From: Gaeumannomyces sp. JS-464
Taxonomy: Eukaryota > Ascomycota > Sordariomycetes > Magnaporthales > Magnaporthaceae
NCBI GenBank assembly: GCA_002197995.1
Contig: NGZR01000002.1
Span: forward strand, 2,418,001-2,482,000
Reading direction: 5' to 3'
DNA length: 64,000 bases
Part shown: piece after piece, positions 35,957 through 47,524 of the stretch
How the letters are laid out: the number at the start of each line of letters is the position of its first letter
How positions within the stretch are numbered: position 1 is the first letter of the stretch
Made by a program: the position numbers and the translations under genes
The notes under the pieces: model-generated
The model's database searches: none
What the model saw: only the letters and a program-made list of their open reading frames with translations
What the model was told of the DNA's origin: nothing

Positions 35957-37764
35957 TCAGAGGAAGTTGATGCCAACACCGACTGAAGCCCTGCGTCCTC
36001 TCGCTCGCTCAACGAGCGGTAGACTAAAGTTGAGCTCAAACCGGGCAACGGGGTGTGCATACACCAGGCCAAACCTGCCGCAAGCTGGCAGGCCGTTGAA
36101 CGCCTCGGCAACAGCGGCTCAGGCCCCGGACGACGGCGCCTGGGCTCATGCCACCGGCGCCGCCCGCCTCCTTGGCCTTGCCGCCCTTGTTTTTGATGCC
36201 GACCAGGCGCCCACCGTTGGCGAACAGCTGCAGGCGCAGTGGTGACTCGGCGCCGGCCCGCGGCAGCGGGAGCAGCATGTGGACGTGCCGGCGGCCAGAA
36301 CGTCGCCACCCAGAGCGTCGGTCCGTCGCGGGGCCCAGGCCGCCCATCTTGAAGCCCCTGACGTCGGTGGGGCCGCCCAGCAGGAAGCGGTCGTTGATGC
36401 GGCTCGGAGCCGCCAGCGCCGCCGCCTTGCCGCGGCTGGGGAACCCGAGCGGCAGCGGGCACAGCAGGCCGAAGCGCAGGCCGGCACCGACTGAGATGCC
36501 CGTCTTGGCGGCGGGGATGCCGGGGAGGGGCAAGGGCTGGGCGCCGGCGAGTTCGAGCTCCGTCTTGGCGAAGGACACGTCGCCGCCGAGCGGGCCCCAG
36601 CCGGCAGCTCCGACGTGGTACGGACCAGGTAGCCGCTCTGGGCCAGGACGGGCCTGTCGCGGCGGTTCGCGCGTGAAGGTGTGCGCGAGCGCCGTCTGAC
36701 GCTGTCGCCAGCGTCGGCGCGGACCGAGGCTGAGGCGGCGCCGGCCAGGCTGTCAGCTGGCGCCAGTTGGAGCCGAGCGAGAGGGTGTGGGCGTTGGCGG
36801 TCCGCGGGTCGCGCCAGGCGAGGCGGGCGGTGGCGCCGCGCAGCACCTCCTCGTGGTTGGCCCAGGGCTTCTCGGTGGCCGACGCCAGGCCCTCGACGAG
36901 AAGCGCAGGTCCGGGTCGCCATTGATCGGGGTCGAGAAGGCGGCCGTGTAGGCGACCGGGTGCGGGTGCCAGCCTTGGCGTTGAGCGAAAGCGATTCCAG
37001 CGCCGCCAAACAGGTTGCGACAGAGCAGGTTGCCGTAGGCCGAGCCCTCGGCGTTTCCCAGGTCCGTGCCCGTGTTGAGCATCCAGCGGCCCCGCTCGGC
37101 TACTCGGATGTCCACGTCCAGGTCCGTCGCGGCCGCCAGCGGGTCCGAGTCGCGCGCGCTCGAAAGATAGACCCTGGGCTCCGGCTTGAAGATCTCTGTA
37201 TGGTGACGTCCAATGCTGGTTAGAAACCCCGGTCTGACACGGCGAACAGGGGTTGCGGGCACCCATACCGAACCGGTCCAGCTTGCTGGTGGCCTCCTGC
37301 AGCCTCGCGAGCACCTCGCCGAGGGTAGTGCCGGCATTGTTCTCGGGCGAAACTAGAGGATCGAATATCGGGGCAAGGAAGGTTCTCCTCGTGTTCTTCG
37401 CGCCGTGGATCTGCAGGGAGTTTATTGTGGCAGGGCTGCCCATTTGCTGCTCCAGCTGTTGGGTCCCGTCAGGAGTTAGCCGCACGGTTCCGCAGCTACC
37501 CAAAACGTTCCAACGTTCGGGGCAGGCGGGGAGGCGCATCAGGCTGGGGAATGCCAAGGTAGTATGGGCCGTGGTGACCGTACCAGCGCAAGCTGCCTCG
37601 CTCTCCTTTGTTGCTCCTCCAGTGCCGCGGGCACCCGTGCATGGGCCTCCCGGCTGAGTGCGTCGACATTAGTCTCCAGCTTGCTGATGCCGTCGAGGCC
37701 CTGTCATGATGGGTGGTGGCGTATCTGGGTCAGCAACAGTTGGCGGCGGCGGATTGGGAGCCAT
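35957..37764 (-). CDS. SAM50: Mitochondrial sorting and assembly machinery subunit SAM50 (Tob55)
   Basis: Omp85-type beta-barrel of the mitochondrial outer membrane that inserts other barrel proteins. Chosen start is the ATG at 37764 (MAPNPPPPTVADPDTP). The first part includes ISKLETNVDALSREAHARVP, then an intron (donor GTACGG near 37592, acceptor near 37463) to GSPATINSLQIHGAKNTRRT and TTLGEVLARLQEATSKLDRF, the POTRA region. Barrel parts include RWMLNTGTDLGNAEGSAYGN, INDRFLLGGPTDVRGFKMGG (the conserved RGF loop), PLRLQLFANGGRLVGIKN and the end FELNFSLPLVE...VGVGINFL, a typical C-terminal beta-signal, with the stop at 35957-35959. At least five frame changes break the sequence although the gene is expected to be essential, so indel errors are likely. 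Divergently arranged with UBC6. Confidence 0.85.
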
Positions 37765-38528
37765 TGTGGCCGTGGCATACATGGTCGCTGCCGAACTGGC
37801 TTGGAGACACCATGGCGGCGGTGATAGTCTCTAATTCCCGCGGGTCTGGTCTCGCGGCTCGTCGTCTCCGGCTCCCTCTCGGGGGGGGGAAGGTGCGCAA
37901 AAGGCAAAGGCACCGGAGCTACAAAATTGGCTGCCCGAGCTTGTGGTTGTGGCTGGTGGGCTGGGCCAGCCAGTGGTGGGTGGCTTGAATCAATGCTGCG
38001 CCTGGCTTTGTCAACTGCTGCCGGTTCCTGTTCGGAGATGGGGACAATATACAATATGCGGCTGTGCTGCCTCACAACCTTGTCAAGGGCACGTGCCTGC
38101 CTCACCTAACTCCGCTGGCTTCTCAACGCAGCTGAACTTCCGACCCACCCCAGCCCAGTTGACGTCGCCAGAGCCGTTCTCGCATTCCCGTCATCATCCA
38201 GACTGGTCCATCATTCGCTCCCGCGACCAATCGGCCACCTGGATTCGCCCATTTCTCCCCTGTTTTTATTTGGCAGTCTCTTGTCCTTTGTCCTTCTTGA
38301 CAGTCATCCGTCGCGCCCCTCTCGTCGTGCATCTCAATCCACCGACTACACTCGCTGCCCGCCGTTGCCGAAATCCCGCCCTTTGCCGCCACCTAAACCA
38401 CCCTCCTTCACTGTCGGCCAGCACTCACTTCACTTTCATTTGCGGCCCAGCCGACCAAGTCGATCGACAGCCCCCGCCAGTCGCCATCTGCAGTTCCCAT
38501 CGCGCGTTTTCCTCTGAAATCCATCTCG
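37765..38528. promoter_or_regulatory. Shared divergent promoter region of SAM50 and UBC6
   Basis: 764 bases between the two divergent start codons. C/T-rich stretches lie upstream of the UBC6 ATG. No specific binding site is claimed. Confidence 0.5.
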
Positions 38529-39525
38529 ATGGCTTCCAAAGCAGCTACCAAGCGGGTATGTCGCCCTGCCGGACCGTCCGCGTGCACTGCCACGCCACCC
38601 TTGGGTCTCGGAGAGAACCACTGCTAACCACAAGAGTTGTCGTCGTAGCTCACACTTGAGTACAAGGCTATTGCGAAGAACCCCCGCCATACATCACGGC
38701 GCATCCCTCAGAGTCGAATATCCTGGAGTACGTTGTTGCTCCTGACCCTGATGTCGCCAGCGTGCACGTTGTGCCGCGCGGCCATGCTTACTCCGCAGCG
38801 CGCCGAGACACTGACACCGCCTTTCCATCAACAGGTGGCACTACATAATCACGGGCCCTGAGGACAGCCCTTACCATGGCGGCCAGTACTGGGGAACGCT
38901 TATCTTCCCGCCCAACTACCCGTTCGCGCCGCCCGCGATCCGAATGCACACGCCTTCGGGCCGCTTCCAGCCGTCGACGCGTCTCTGCCTCTCCATCTCG
39001 GACTTCCACCCGCGCACGTTCAACCCCGCCTGGGAGGTCTCCACGATCCTGATCGGCCTGCTCTCCTTCATGACTTCCGAGGAGATGACTACGGGCTCCG
39101 TCTCGGCCACCGAGGCCGAGCGCAAGTTCCACGCCTCGCGGTCACGCTGGTGGAACTCGACTGGCGGCGGTACCCACAGCCGCTCCACAGGCCCGGCCCA
39201 GAAGGGCAACATCAAGGCCGGCGACGGCGGCTTCAAGTTCCGGTCCGAATGGCCCGAGGTCGACGCCGAGAACTGGGAGTGGATCCGTAAGAATGATATC
39301 GACCCAGCCACCGGCCAGAAGGCCTCGGCTGCCTCTAGCTGCGGGCCTCAACTCGGCATCGGTGCGGGCAGCAGTGGCCACCAGACCCAGGCCGTCGTTG
39401 ACGCCATGGTCCAGAGGAGGGAGGCTGGCCAGGGCTGGCTGTGGCACCACAACAAGTTCGTTCTCGCACTTGCCTTCGTCTTCTTCTATGTTCTCATAGC
39501 CCGCCTACTTGGTTCGGGCAAGTGA
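38529..39525 (+). CDS. UBC6: ER membrane-anchored ubiquitin-conjugating enzyme UBC6
   Basis: E2 enzyme of ER-associated degradation. Three exons: 38529-38555 (MASKAATKR), 38649-38727, and 38835-39525, with canonical donors GTATGT and GTACGT and acceptors TAG and CAG. Exon 3 has WHYIITGPEDSPYHGGQYWG, FPPNYPFAPPAIRM, the catalytic Cys in TRLCLSISDFHP, and TFNPAWEVSTILIGLLSFM, then a hydrophilic linker and the C-terminal anchor FVLALAFVFFYVLIARLL. Exon 2 is out of frame by one base after LEYKAIAKNP; adding one C to the CCCCC run at 38681-38685 gives the conserved PPPYITAHPSESNILEW. That is strong evidence for a base-calling error and not for gene decay. Confidence 0.93.
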
Positions 39526-41250
39526 GCAAGAGAAGGCTGGTCGCCTTGGTTGAGTGGTCCTACGCCAGAATTCTGGCCCATTCTTCGGTCCCTAAGAGCG
39601 TTGAATGCGAGCGCACCGGAGGCTAGCAGAGCAGGAGAATCCTGGATCCGAGTCTAGCGCATTGCCTTTTTCGGCCTCTTCCATTTGTCTTACCCTATCA
39701 CACTTTTGTATGTGGCGTCTCGCGGGATCTTGTCGATTTTCCCCGGCATCTGCGGTTTCTGTTTCTTCACAGAACCGCATATCACTTGGCTTTACTCTCT
39801 TCTGTATTGGGTCGCAGGGCGTTCAGAGTGGCAAGATCAAAGGAAAACACATTTGAGGAATGAATGGCATATAGTTCGCTAAGGCAACAATCCGCCCGCG
39901 CGTAGGTTTTGGCTAACTCTATTTGTTCACCACCCTCACAAAGCCCGCTGCGTGACTGCCCGCCTCGGTGTGTGCTATCGCCCGATTGGGGTCTATGCCA
40001 CCGACATGGCCATGGCTTACCATGCGTGGTTCCCGGGCCGCAACTGGCAGCCGCGCAGTGTCCAAGCGAGACAGAAAGCCGAGGCACAGCTGGCCGAAAC
40101 ATAGGGTGCATGTTTCTATATACATTTGTCATTTTAAACATCTTTTTTTTCTTTTTTTCTTCCCGCAACATCTACCGTTCGCGTGCGCATATTCTCCCAG
40201 TCAGCCATAGGGGTCTTTTCTTTTTGACGCCTCCATTGCGAGATCTGTTCGACCGAACCGTTCATCTCCGCAATGCACTTGTTCGTAGCCTTTCCGTCAG
40301 CCTCCCGTCCCATCTTTGCCCCTGGACCTATGCCGACGGCGGTGTTGGTGCCCCGTGACCCCCACGAGGAACTAAAGGCTGACTGACTTGGCCACCCTGG
40401 GAGACTTCTTAAATTCTCGAATCCCGAGTCCCTTCTGGTAATCCGCACAAACTCGCTGATCTCAGCACCCATGCTACCAACATCGGGCCCCAAGCCGTAA
40501 CGGCGGATGCTTGCCGAGCCCGGTGCGGCTGGTTGACATGGAGCACGATCTCGTCCCGTCCCTCGTTCCTAGCGGCTGAAGTCTAAATTCCACATAGCAT
40601 TATGCTTTCGGCCACCCACCCAGCATGTGTGTGTACGTACGTACGGCAGGAAACCGCCGTCCTTAGCCCGATAGTCCGTCCATGCGTCGACGATCAGCTC
40701 AAGCAAAACCCTCCCCACCCTCAACCGAGTGGGTTATGCCTGTCCATGGTTTTGCATCGGATCCTCCCTTTTGCACAGACAGGCCTGCATAGCCTTCAGA
40801 GCATCTTGGGCCGATGGAGCGAGCCGTTGGCTCTCCTCGATCTATGTGGAGGAAGAGATAGATGGGGGATGGTTCATCGGCGCCTAAACAGAAAAGGGCC
40901 GAAAGGTACCTGCCATAATCAGATCAGACCTACTAAGCCATCCGTTAGGGAGCGTGTCAGCGTTTCTAAACCTTCCTGCTTCTGTATCGGCTGGGGAAGT
41001 CTGTGCAGCCCATCATCAGAAAATGGGCTCGTCCTGGCTCTCATGCTTGATAGCCGGTCAGGGCCTCGTCTCCTCTTCCCCAAAGTGAAGAGATTGGCCT
41101 AACAGCTCTCGATACACATATATCAGGCCAACAGCCTTCTAGCGCTTCCCCAACCCCTACTTTCGTTCCCGCAATCAGCAGGTTCGAACAGACACTTACC
41201 ATACACCCTGTCCAACGCAGTCTCCAACCCTCGTCGAGTGCTTGGAAACA
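39526..41250. other. Intergenic region between UBC6 and the MFS gene
   Basis: About 1.7 kb. No supported gene; the short open frames overlap and lack domain signatures. T-rich runs near 40142-40160. Confidence 0.5.
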
Positions 41251-43361
41251 ATGGCCGACTTGGTAGTGCACCCGAAGGAGAAGCACGAAGTCTACCGGGG
41301 CGAGGCGGTGGCTTCCGGGGAGGATGCCTCTCGGGTAGTGGGCACGACGCAGCTCTACAGGGAGGATGGAAGGATACGGTTGATACCGGTGAGAAAACAG
41401 CGGTTTGGCACCTGGGATGTCGGTGACCAGGGAGTTCGCTGCACTGACTGACGACGGGGCTTGCCCGATTAGATGCCGACACCGGATCCCAGAGGTGCCT
41501 CGGAACACAATGCTCACGTCAAAGTACCATGGCCGTGGATCTGGCTAACCAGGAGATGGTGATACAGACCCCCTGAACCTCCCCGTCTGGCGGAAGCGGT
41601 TCGCCGTCTCGATACTATGCTTCTGTGAGTGCATCCTGCGCTTATTGGTGTATATACAAGACTCTTTCGAGCCCACTGGATCTCTGTTAACACGCAGCCC
41701 AACCTGCGGCGCGCGGACACGACGAAAAGTCGGCGCACTCGCCCTCAGCGCCGAGGTGGTGATCGGCGGCCTGATCCCCATCTTCATCCTCGAGTACGCG
41801 GGGCTGGACCCGCGCTCGATCGGGTCGGTCGACTTTGCGCACCCGGCCAACCACGCCCCGCCGGGCAGCCCGCTCTCGGTGCTGCCGCCGGGGTGCAGCC
41901 GCCGGACCTGGGCCGCATCACGCTGCTGGCCACGATCCCGCTGCTGACCAACGGCGCGGCGAGCTACCTCCTGGTGCCGCTGTCGACCGCCGTGGGCCGC
42001 CGGCCGGTGATGCTGCTGGCGTCGACGTGCGCGTGCGCGGGCGGCGCCTGGGCCGCGCTCAGCCCCGGGCTGGGCCCGCACCTGGCCGCGCGCGCGGTGC
42101 AGGGGCTGGGCGCCGGCGCGGTCGAGGCGCTGATCCCGCTCGTAGTGCAGGACATGTTCTTCCTGCACGAGCGCAACACGTGGATGTCGACCGTCGTGAG
42201 CTCGCAGGGCGTCATCATCATCGCGCTCGGCATCGCGTCGCCCTACATCGCGGCCAACCACAGCTGGCGCTGGATCTACTGGGTCACGACCGGCTTCGGC
42301 GTCGTGGCCTGGGCGCTGCTGCTGCTTTTCCTGCCCGAGACCAGGTGGACGCGGTCCAGGGAGGAGTTGAGTAGGTCCTTTGTCCCAAAAAGCCTCGTCT
42401 GCTCTGGCCGCAGCCTTGGCGCCCCTGGGTTGTTCGGAAAGATGGGTAGCTGACATTTGCCAACGCTCTCGATATAGTGGGACACAACGTTTACGACATG
42501 GGCCGGGACGAGGACCGGCCGCGGCTCGACACGACGCGGTTCCGGCCGCGGGGCGCGTGGGACGACGTGGGCGTTTTCAACCGCGGCTTCGAGTGGCGCG
42601 AGGCGGGCGTGGCGATGCTCGACACTCTGCGCACGACGCTGCTGCCGGTTGTGGTATGGACCACGGTCGCCAACTCGGCCCTGCTGGTCGCCACGCAGGC
42701 GTCGACCCAGGTGCTGTCGTTTGCGCTGCTGGCCCAGGGCTGGCGCTTCGAGCTGACGGGCCTCGGCGTCCTGCCCTTTGTCGTCGCCGCCCTCTCCGTC
42801 TACGTCTTTGCCGGCCCCGTGGCGGACCGCGTCTCTCTGTTCGTCACGCGGCGGGGTAGCAGCAGCAGCAGCAAGGGCAATGAAGGTGGCGACGGCAGCA
42901 CCATGGCCCGCGAGGCCGAGGACAACCTGCCCAACTTCATCCTCCCCTTCGCGCTCGGCGTCGCGGGCGTGTTCCTGTTCGGCGCAGCGGCGCAGCAGCG
43001 CATGCACTGGGCGGTCCTGCTGCTGGCCAGCTTCCTGATCATCTTTGCCTACCTGACCGTCCTGACGCTCGGCAACGTCCTCGTCGTCGAGAGCTACCCG
43101 ATGTGGGCGGGCCCGGTCCTGGTCAACGTCGGCAGCATGCGCATCACCGTCGCCTTCTTCCTCGCCAGCAGGGCCGTTGTGTGGGTGCAGGAGAACGGGC
43201 CGCTGGCGACGTTCGCCATCTACGGCGAGGCCCTGCTGGTCATCGCGCTCGGCATCCCCGCGCTCTTCTTCTCCGGCAAGAGGCTGCGGGCTTGGACGGC
43301 GGGCCGAGTCAAGGCTGGTCAACAGCCGGGTGGCGAGGCAGGGGGGGTTGTGGGGTTGTAG
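41251..43361 (+). CDS. MFS transporter (DHA1-like)
   Basis: Plasma-membrane proton-coupled transporter of the major facilitator superfamily. Exon 1, 41251-41388, starts MADLVVHPKEKHEVYRGEAV and ends IRLIP; exon 2, 41473-41494 (MPTPDPR); exon 3, 41568-41624 (DPLNLPVWRKRFAVSILCF); exon 4 from about 41697; last intron 42371-42477 (branch GCTGAC). N-terminal membrane helices include GLIPIFILEYAGLDPRSIG, the loop motif STAVGRRPVML (motif A-like) and HSWRWIYWVTTGFGVVAW; the second half has TTLLPVVVWTTVANSALLVA and NFILPFALGVAGVFLFGAAA. It stops at 43359. One frame change near 41895 and another near the start of exon 4. Substrate not predictable. Confidence 0.8.
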
Positions 43362-44049
43362 CGTGGCATGGGGCGGATGGCCTGGATGGGACCAGCAAAT
43401 CCGAGGGACGGGTGTGTCTTTTCACATAAGCAGATTGGCGGCGCCTCATTGATGGTGGCAGCAGGAGGTTACATGGTTGAAACACTGGACTTCGTTGTCC
43501 AATCTGGAACCCCAGAACAACCCCGAAACACGAAACCATCTCGCCAAGGCTTCCTGCGTGGTTCGAGCGACAGGATATTTTTGGACCAGCCCTGTCGTGC
43601 TCCTGGCCCCCCCCCCCCCCCCCCCCCCCCCCGGAAAATACCATGTATGTATAAACGCACATCCTCGCGAGCAAAACCCCCCTGCAAAACTTTATGACAT
43701 TTGACAGCGGCGGCCCCTGCGCAGGCAACTTTGGACTGTGTCTTGAGCATGCTATGTAGGTAGGTATGTAGGTATGCTGCCCTTGTCGGGCTTCCCGGCT
43801 CACAGGGCGGATGGCCATAAATGCGCCGGTTGCCGAGTCTAGGTAGCCGTCTTTCGATCTTTCTTTCCCTCCTCCTCAGCACACACCCACCCAAGACAGA
43901 TAGTTCCAAGTGCCAGCTGGTTGGCTCTCTTTTCTAACGCCCAGCGACTGGGTTTATTCCTTCAACCAAGACTCTCCAACGAGACTTCCACTCAGCAACC
44001 CGACAACTGTACAACTCGTCCCCTTCTATAAACAACAAGAACCCTCAAG
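43362..44049. other. Intergenic region upstream of the secreted repeat protein
   Basis: No gene seen. Contains the C26 run, an AGGTAGGTA element at 43756 and a TATA-like CTATAAAC shortly before the next ATG. Confidence 0.5.
43607..43632. repeat. C26 homopolymer
   Basis: Twenty-six consecutive C; the exact length is uncertain. Confidence 0.85.
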
Positions 44050-44770
44050 ATGCAGCTCTCACGCGCCACCCTCATCGCCATCTTCCTGGCTCGGCATGCC
44101 AGCGCCACCCCGTGGCCACCCAGGACCTGGAGGCCCGCGGCGACCCCGCCCTGCAGTGCTATGGCAGCCGGTGCGCCATGGCCCGGGTCAAGAGGGCCGA
44201 GGAGCCCCTCCCAGCAGAGATCGCCGAGCGAACTGAACCGTTCCCAGGGGGAGTCGGGCTGATTCACCCCATTCCGCGAAGGCTCCGCCGGGACGCTGGA
44301 AAGGAGGACGCCGACGAGACCGCAGAGGAGGACCCCACCCCAGTTGAACTTGCTGCTCGGGGGGACCCGTCCGGGCCTATTACCGTGGTGCAGCGCCCTG
44401 GTCTGCGGACCCCTCGCCGTACAATCAACGACGAGGACGCCGACGCCACCACGGAGGAGGACCCCACCCCAGTTGAGCTTGCCCCCCGAGACGACCCGTC
44501 CGAGGTCGCCCCCAAGCCGAAGCGCCCCCGCCGTGATACCAACGACGAGGGCGCCGACGTTACCACGGAGGAGGACCCCACCCCAGTTGAGCTTGCTCCT
44601 CGAGACGGCCCGTCCAAGCTCGTCTCGCGCCTGAGCGTCCCGGCCCGCGCACCCCTCGCCGTGACATTGCCGAGGAGGGCGTGGAAGAAGCGGGCGCCCC
44701 GGTCATGATCGCTGCCCGGGACGGTCTCGCCGAGGAGGCTGTCGTGGAGGAGGAGGGAGAGGAGCAGTAA
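44050..44770 (+). CDS. Secreted repeat protein with dibasic sites; candidate Kex2-processed peptide precursor
   Basis: The ATG at 44050 (context CAAGATGCAG) gives MQLSRATLIAIFLARHASAT, a signal-peptide-like start with an A-x-A cleavage site. One base is missing in the CCCC run at 44108-44111; beyond it the frame continues VATQDLEARGDPALQCYGSR, then VKR. Next come three acidic repeats with TEEDPTPVELAPR or near (gag-gag-gac at 44325, 44454 and 44568; spacings 43 and 38 residues). Each repeat is preceded by Arg-Arg: LRRDAGKEDADE, PRRTINDEDADA, PRRDTNDEGADV. A fourth, diverged unit, PRRDIAEEGVEEAGAPVMIA, is in another frame after a break near 44645, and the reading ends EEEGEEQ with TAA at 44768. 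Signal peptide plus repeats behind RR/KR is the plan of Kex2-processed precursors (pheromones, KEP peptides, dikaritin RiPPs). No UstYa-like enzyme gene is seen nearby. It could also be a simple repetitive secreted protein. Confidence 0.65.
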
Positions 44771-45395
44771 GGGTATCTAGGGAAGAAGCCTATTACCTTT
44801 TTTTGCGAGACAGACATGCAGCATTGAGGCTGGAGTGGTGGAAGTCATTGACTCAGGGGTTATTGGTCGGTGCTTTTGGATTTTTGGAAAAGGCGCATCC
44901 TATAGCTATGGCACCAGGTATAGATCCCTGTTGCACAGGGACGTCAATATCTAGGCCTGCTTGATAATACCTGCTTGCTTTTCCTCTCAACGTAGATTCT
45001 TGATGATTGGGATTATCTGCCAAACCGTCTCTCCCGTCCGTCGCTGATAGGGATCCCAAGGCTGAGCCCGCCGCATCAAACCCTCCTCGCAAGGCCGGCC
45101 ACGGTTACAATATGGGTTGCCCTTCTTTCCGAGGCAAGGCACCCGGAGCACCCAGACGTTTACCCACGCATCGCTTCCACGCTCAGAGTAATCATTAACA
45201 CATTAAGTCATACAAAAGCCAAAGGCCTCCCGCCAGCGCAGCCTTGTCCATGGGGCTGAGACTTGGCAGACAGAACAGCGATCGGCAGAGCCAATTCTCG
45301 AACAGGAGTCCAGGACACGGCAGGGCGTACAGCCCCGCAAGCCAGCTCAGTACACATAGACTAAACACTAACGAGGGACAATCACTCCTGCTTCC
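44771..45395. other. Spacer between convergent genes
   Basis: Nothing coding recognised. Immediately to the right, a CTC/TCC microsatellite (about 45447-45495) lies within the 3' part of the minus-strand gene. Confidence 0.45.
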
Positions 45396-47524
45396 TCAGC
45401 AGAACGGCCGAGCCCTCATCAACCCCAACCTCCACCCCTCCATCTCCTCCTCCTCCTCCTCCTCCTCCGCTTCCTCCTCGTCGTCCTCCTCCATCGCCCA
45501 GTCCCGCCACCCTCGCCCCGGACCCAGCTGACGCCCCTCCGCCAGCCCGGCTCGCGGATGCCCGAGGCCGCGTCGCGCTCGTACACGACGCCCGTGAGCA
45601 TGACGGCCAGCACAAAGACCCAGACGTCCCCCGCCGCCATGGCGCGCCACCAGCGCCGCTTGACGCCGACCTTCCAGAGCGAGTCGACGCTCTGGCGCGC
45701 GCTGTACAGGAACAGGGCCCGGCCCTTGCTGCGCTCGGCCCAGGCCCAGAAGCCGGCCGCGAAGCCGCCGAGGAAGAAGCGCTGCGTCGCGAGCGCCCGC
45801 GCGGCAGCCACGCCTGCAGCAGGCAGATGGACGCCCACGCTGTCGAGACGGCGCCCGTCGCGAACGTCGATGTCCGCAGCGCCGACGCCAGCAGCCGCCG
45901 GAGCACCGAGGCCGGCGCGTGGTAGAGCAGCCGGAACCGCGGAGCGCCATGAGCGCGTACGCGGCCAGGAAGAAGCGCGCCGCCGCCGGGAACGACCGGA
46001 GCCAGAACGTGAGGTAGGTGCGCGCGCACGACGGGTCGTGCGGGTGCAACGTCGCGCACGACAGCGACGTCAGCAGCGGGTGCGCCCTGTTCGAGATGGG
46101 CGCGATCGCCGACAGCTGCGGCGGCAGCGTGTTGGTCTTGTCCGGGAAGAGGGTGGGCGAGACGAATGGTCTGCGATGGTAATGTTAGCAAAACATCGAG
46201 GGTATCAAGGGCTCTGATACAAGAGGGATTGCTCCTCTTTCCAGGAAAGAGAAAGAGACAGATGCATCCAGTACTCACGGCCAGTTGAGCTTCGCCATCG
46301 TCGCGAGGCTGTCCACGATGTCGTACGTCCCCGGCCAGGGCAGGCTCCGCGGGTACTCTGGCGGGCGCTGCTGGATGTACGTGCTGGACCACTTGAAGAT
46401 CATGTCGCCGTACTGCTTGGGGAAGCAGTCGCGGTCCAGGACGCAGGCGTGCAGCAGCTGCCCAAAGGCGAGCGGCTGCAGCATCCAGCTGCCCCACCAC
46501 CAGGGCCTCTCGCGGCGGACGCGGCCGCCCTTCTCCCAGCCCCAGATCATGCCGTTCTCCTCGGCCACGTTCCAGCCGAACTCGAGGGCGCGGAAGAGCG
46601 CGTAGATGGCGACCGAGACGCGCAGCTGCTGCGCCGGGTATATTCCCAGGGCCAGCCCGCCAGCGAGGCGCCCACCGCGGGCGCGTAGGGCGACGTCAGC
46701 GTCCCCGCCGTCCGCGGGTTGCGGCGCCGGAACGGCTCGGCTGACGGGTCGAGCAGGTGCAGGCGGAGCCGCGTGAAGAAGCGAAACAGCAGCCTGTATA
46801 GCAGCAGGATGGAGCTGAGCGAGAGCGAGAGCCGGAAGGTCGGCGACTTGTAAAGGGGCTCCTTCTTTGAGGCTGCTGCTGCTGCTGCTGCTGTTGCTGG
46901 GCTGAAGATAAACACAAGACCGGGGAAATCAGCATTCTAGCGTTCGAACTTGGCCAGCCAAAGGACCGCCCTCTGCAAAAGAACATCATCAGCAACAAAA
47001 AAAACGTACTCCTTCTTGGCGCCCATTATTCTTTTCAAAACGATAGACCATGTCTTCATCGCGATGCTCGTGGCGATAAAGACGCGCACGGAATGCCGCA
47101 CCGCACGCGCATTATAGTCGTTGACAGGCGGGAGCGCCATCGCCGCCGCCGCGTCCTGCTGCTTCTTCCCCTTCCCCCTTCCTGCCCTGTTGCTGCCGCT
47201 GCTGCCGCTGCCCTCGACGGCGCCGGCCGAGGCCAGCTCCACGCCCGTCGTTGTCGCCTCGCCGGTCTTGTCGTCGCCAGCTGTCGAGCTCGACGCCGCC
47301 GGCCTCGCTCCTCCGGCCCCGTCGCCGTTGACGATGCGCGCCACCGTCTCGACGCTCGGCGCGTTCCTCTTGAGGACGCGCGAGCGCGACAGGATGTACT
47401 TGTGCAGCGTCGCGTACTCGCGGGCCGAGACGGTGTAGCGCAGCGCGTTGCGCAAGATCGGGTCGCTGGCCGCCCGCGACGCCGGCGACGCTGCCGAGGG
47501 CCCGCCGCCGGCCGACGACGCCAT
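45396..47524 (-). CDS. TMEM135-like multi-pass membrane protein
   Basis: Start at 47524 (MASSAGGGPSAASPASRAAS). Exon 1 has LRYTVSAREYATLHKYILSR and DYNARAVRHSVRVFIATSIA. Intron from about 47009 to 46970 (donor GTACGT). Exon 2 reads YKSPTFRLSLSLSSILLLYR, FGWNVAEENGMIWGWEKGGR, LQPLAFGQLLHACVLDRDCF and a STYIQQRPPEYP segment. Intron 46171-46278 (GTGAGT...CGCAG). Exon 3 includes LHPHDPSCARTYLTFWLRSF, RFFLAAYALMALR, FFLGGFAAGFWAWAERSKGR and VWVFVLAVMLTGVVYERDAA, then a Glu-rich tail. This order fits fungal homologues of TMEM135 (peroxisome/mitochondria-linked membrane proteins). Frame changes near 46640, 45950 and 45800 interrupt it; the exact C-terminus depends on frame and is uncertain. Confidence 0.6.

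Noticed and set aside
34004..43361. FAD monooxygenase and MFS transporter as tailoring and export genes of the NRPS
   Set aside because: They are 26 kb and more from the NRPS, separated by transposons and several unrelated genes, and mixed with SAM50 and UBC6.
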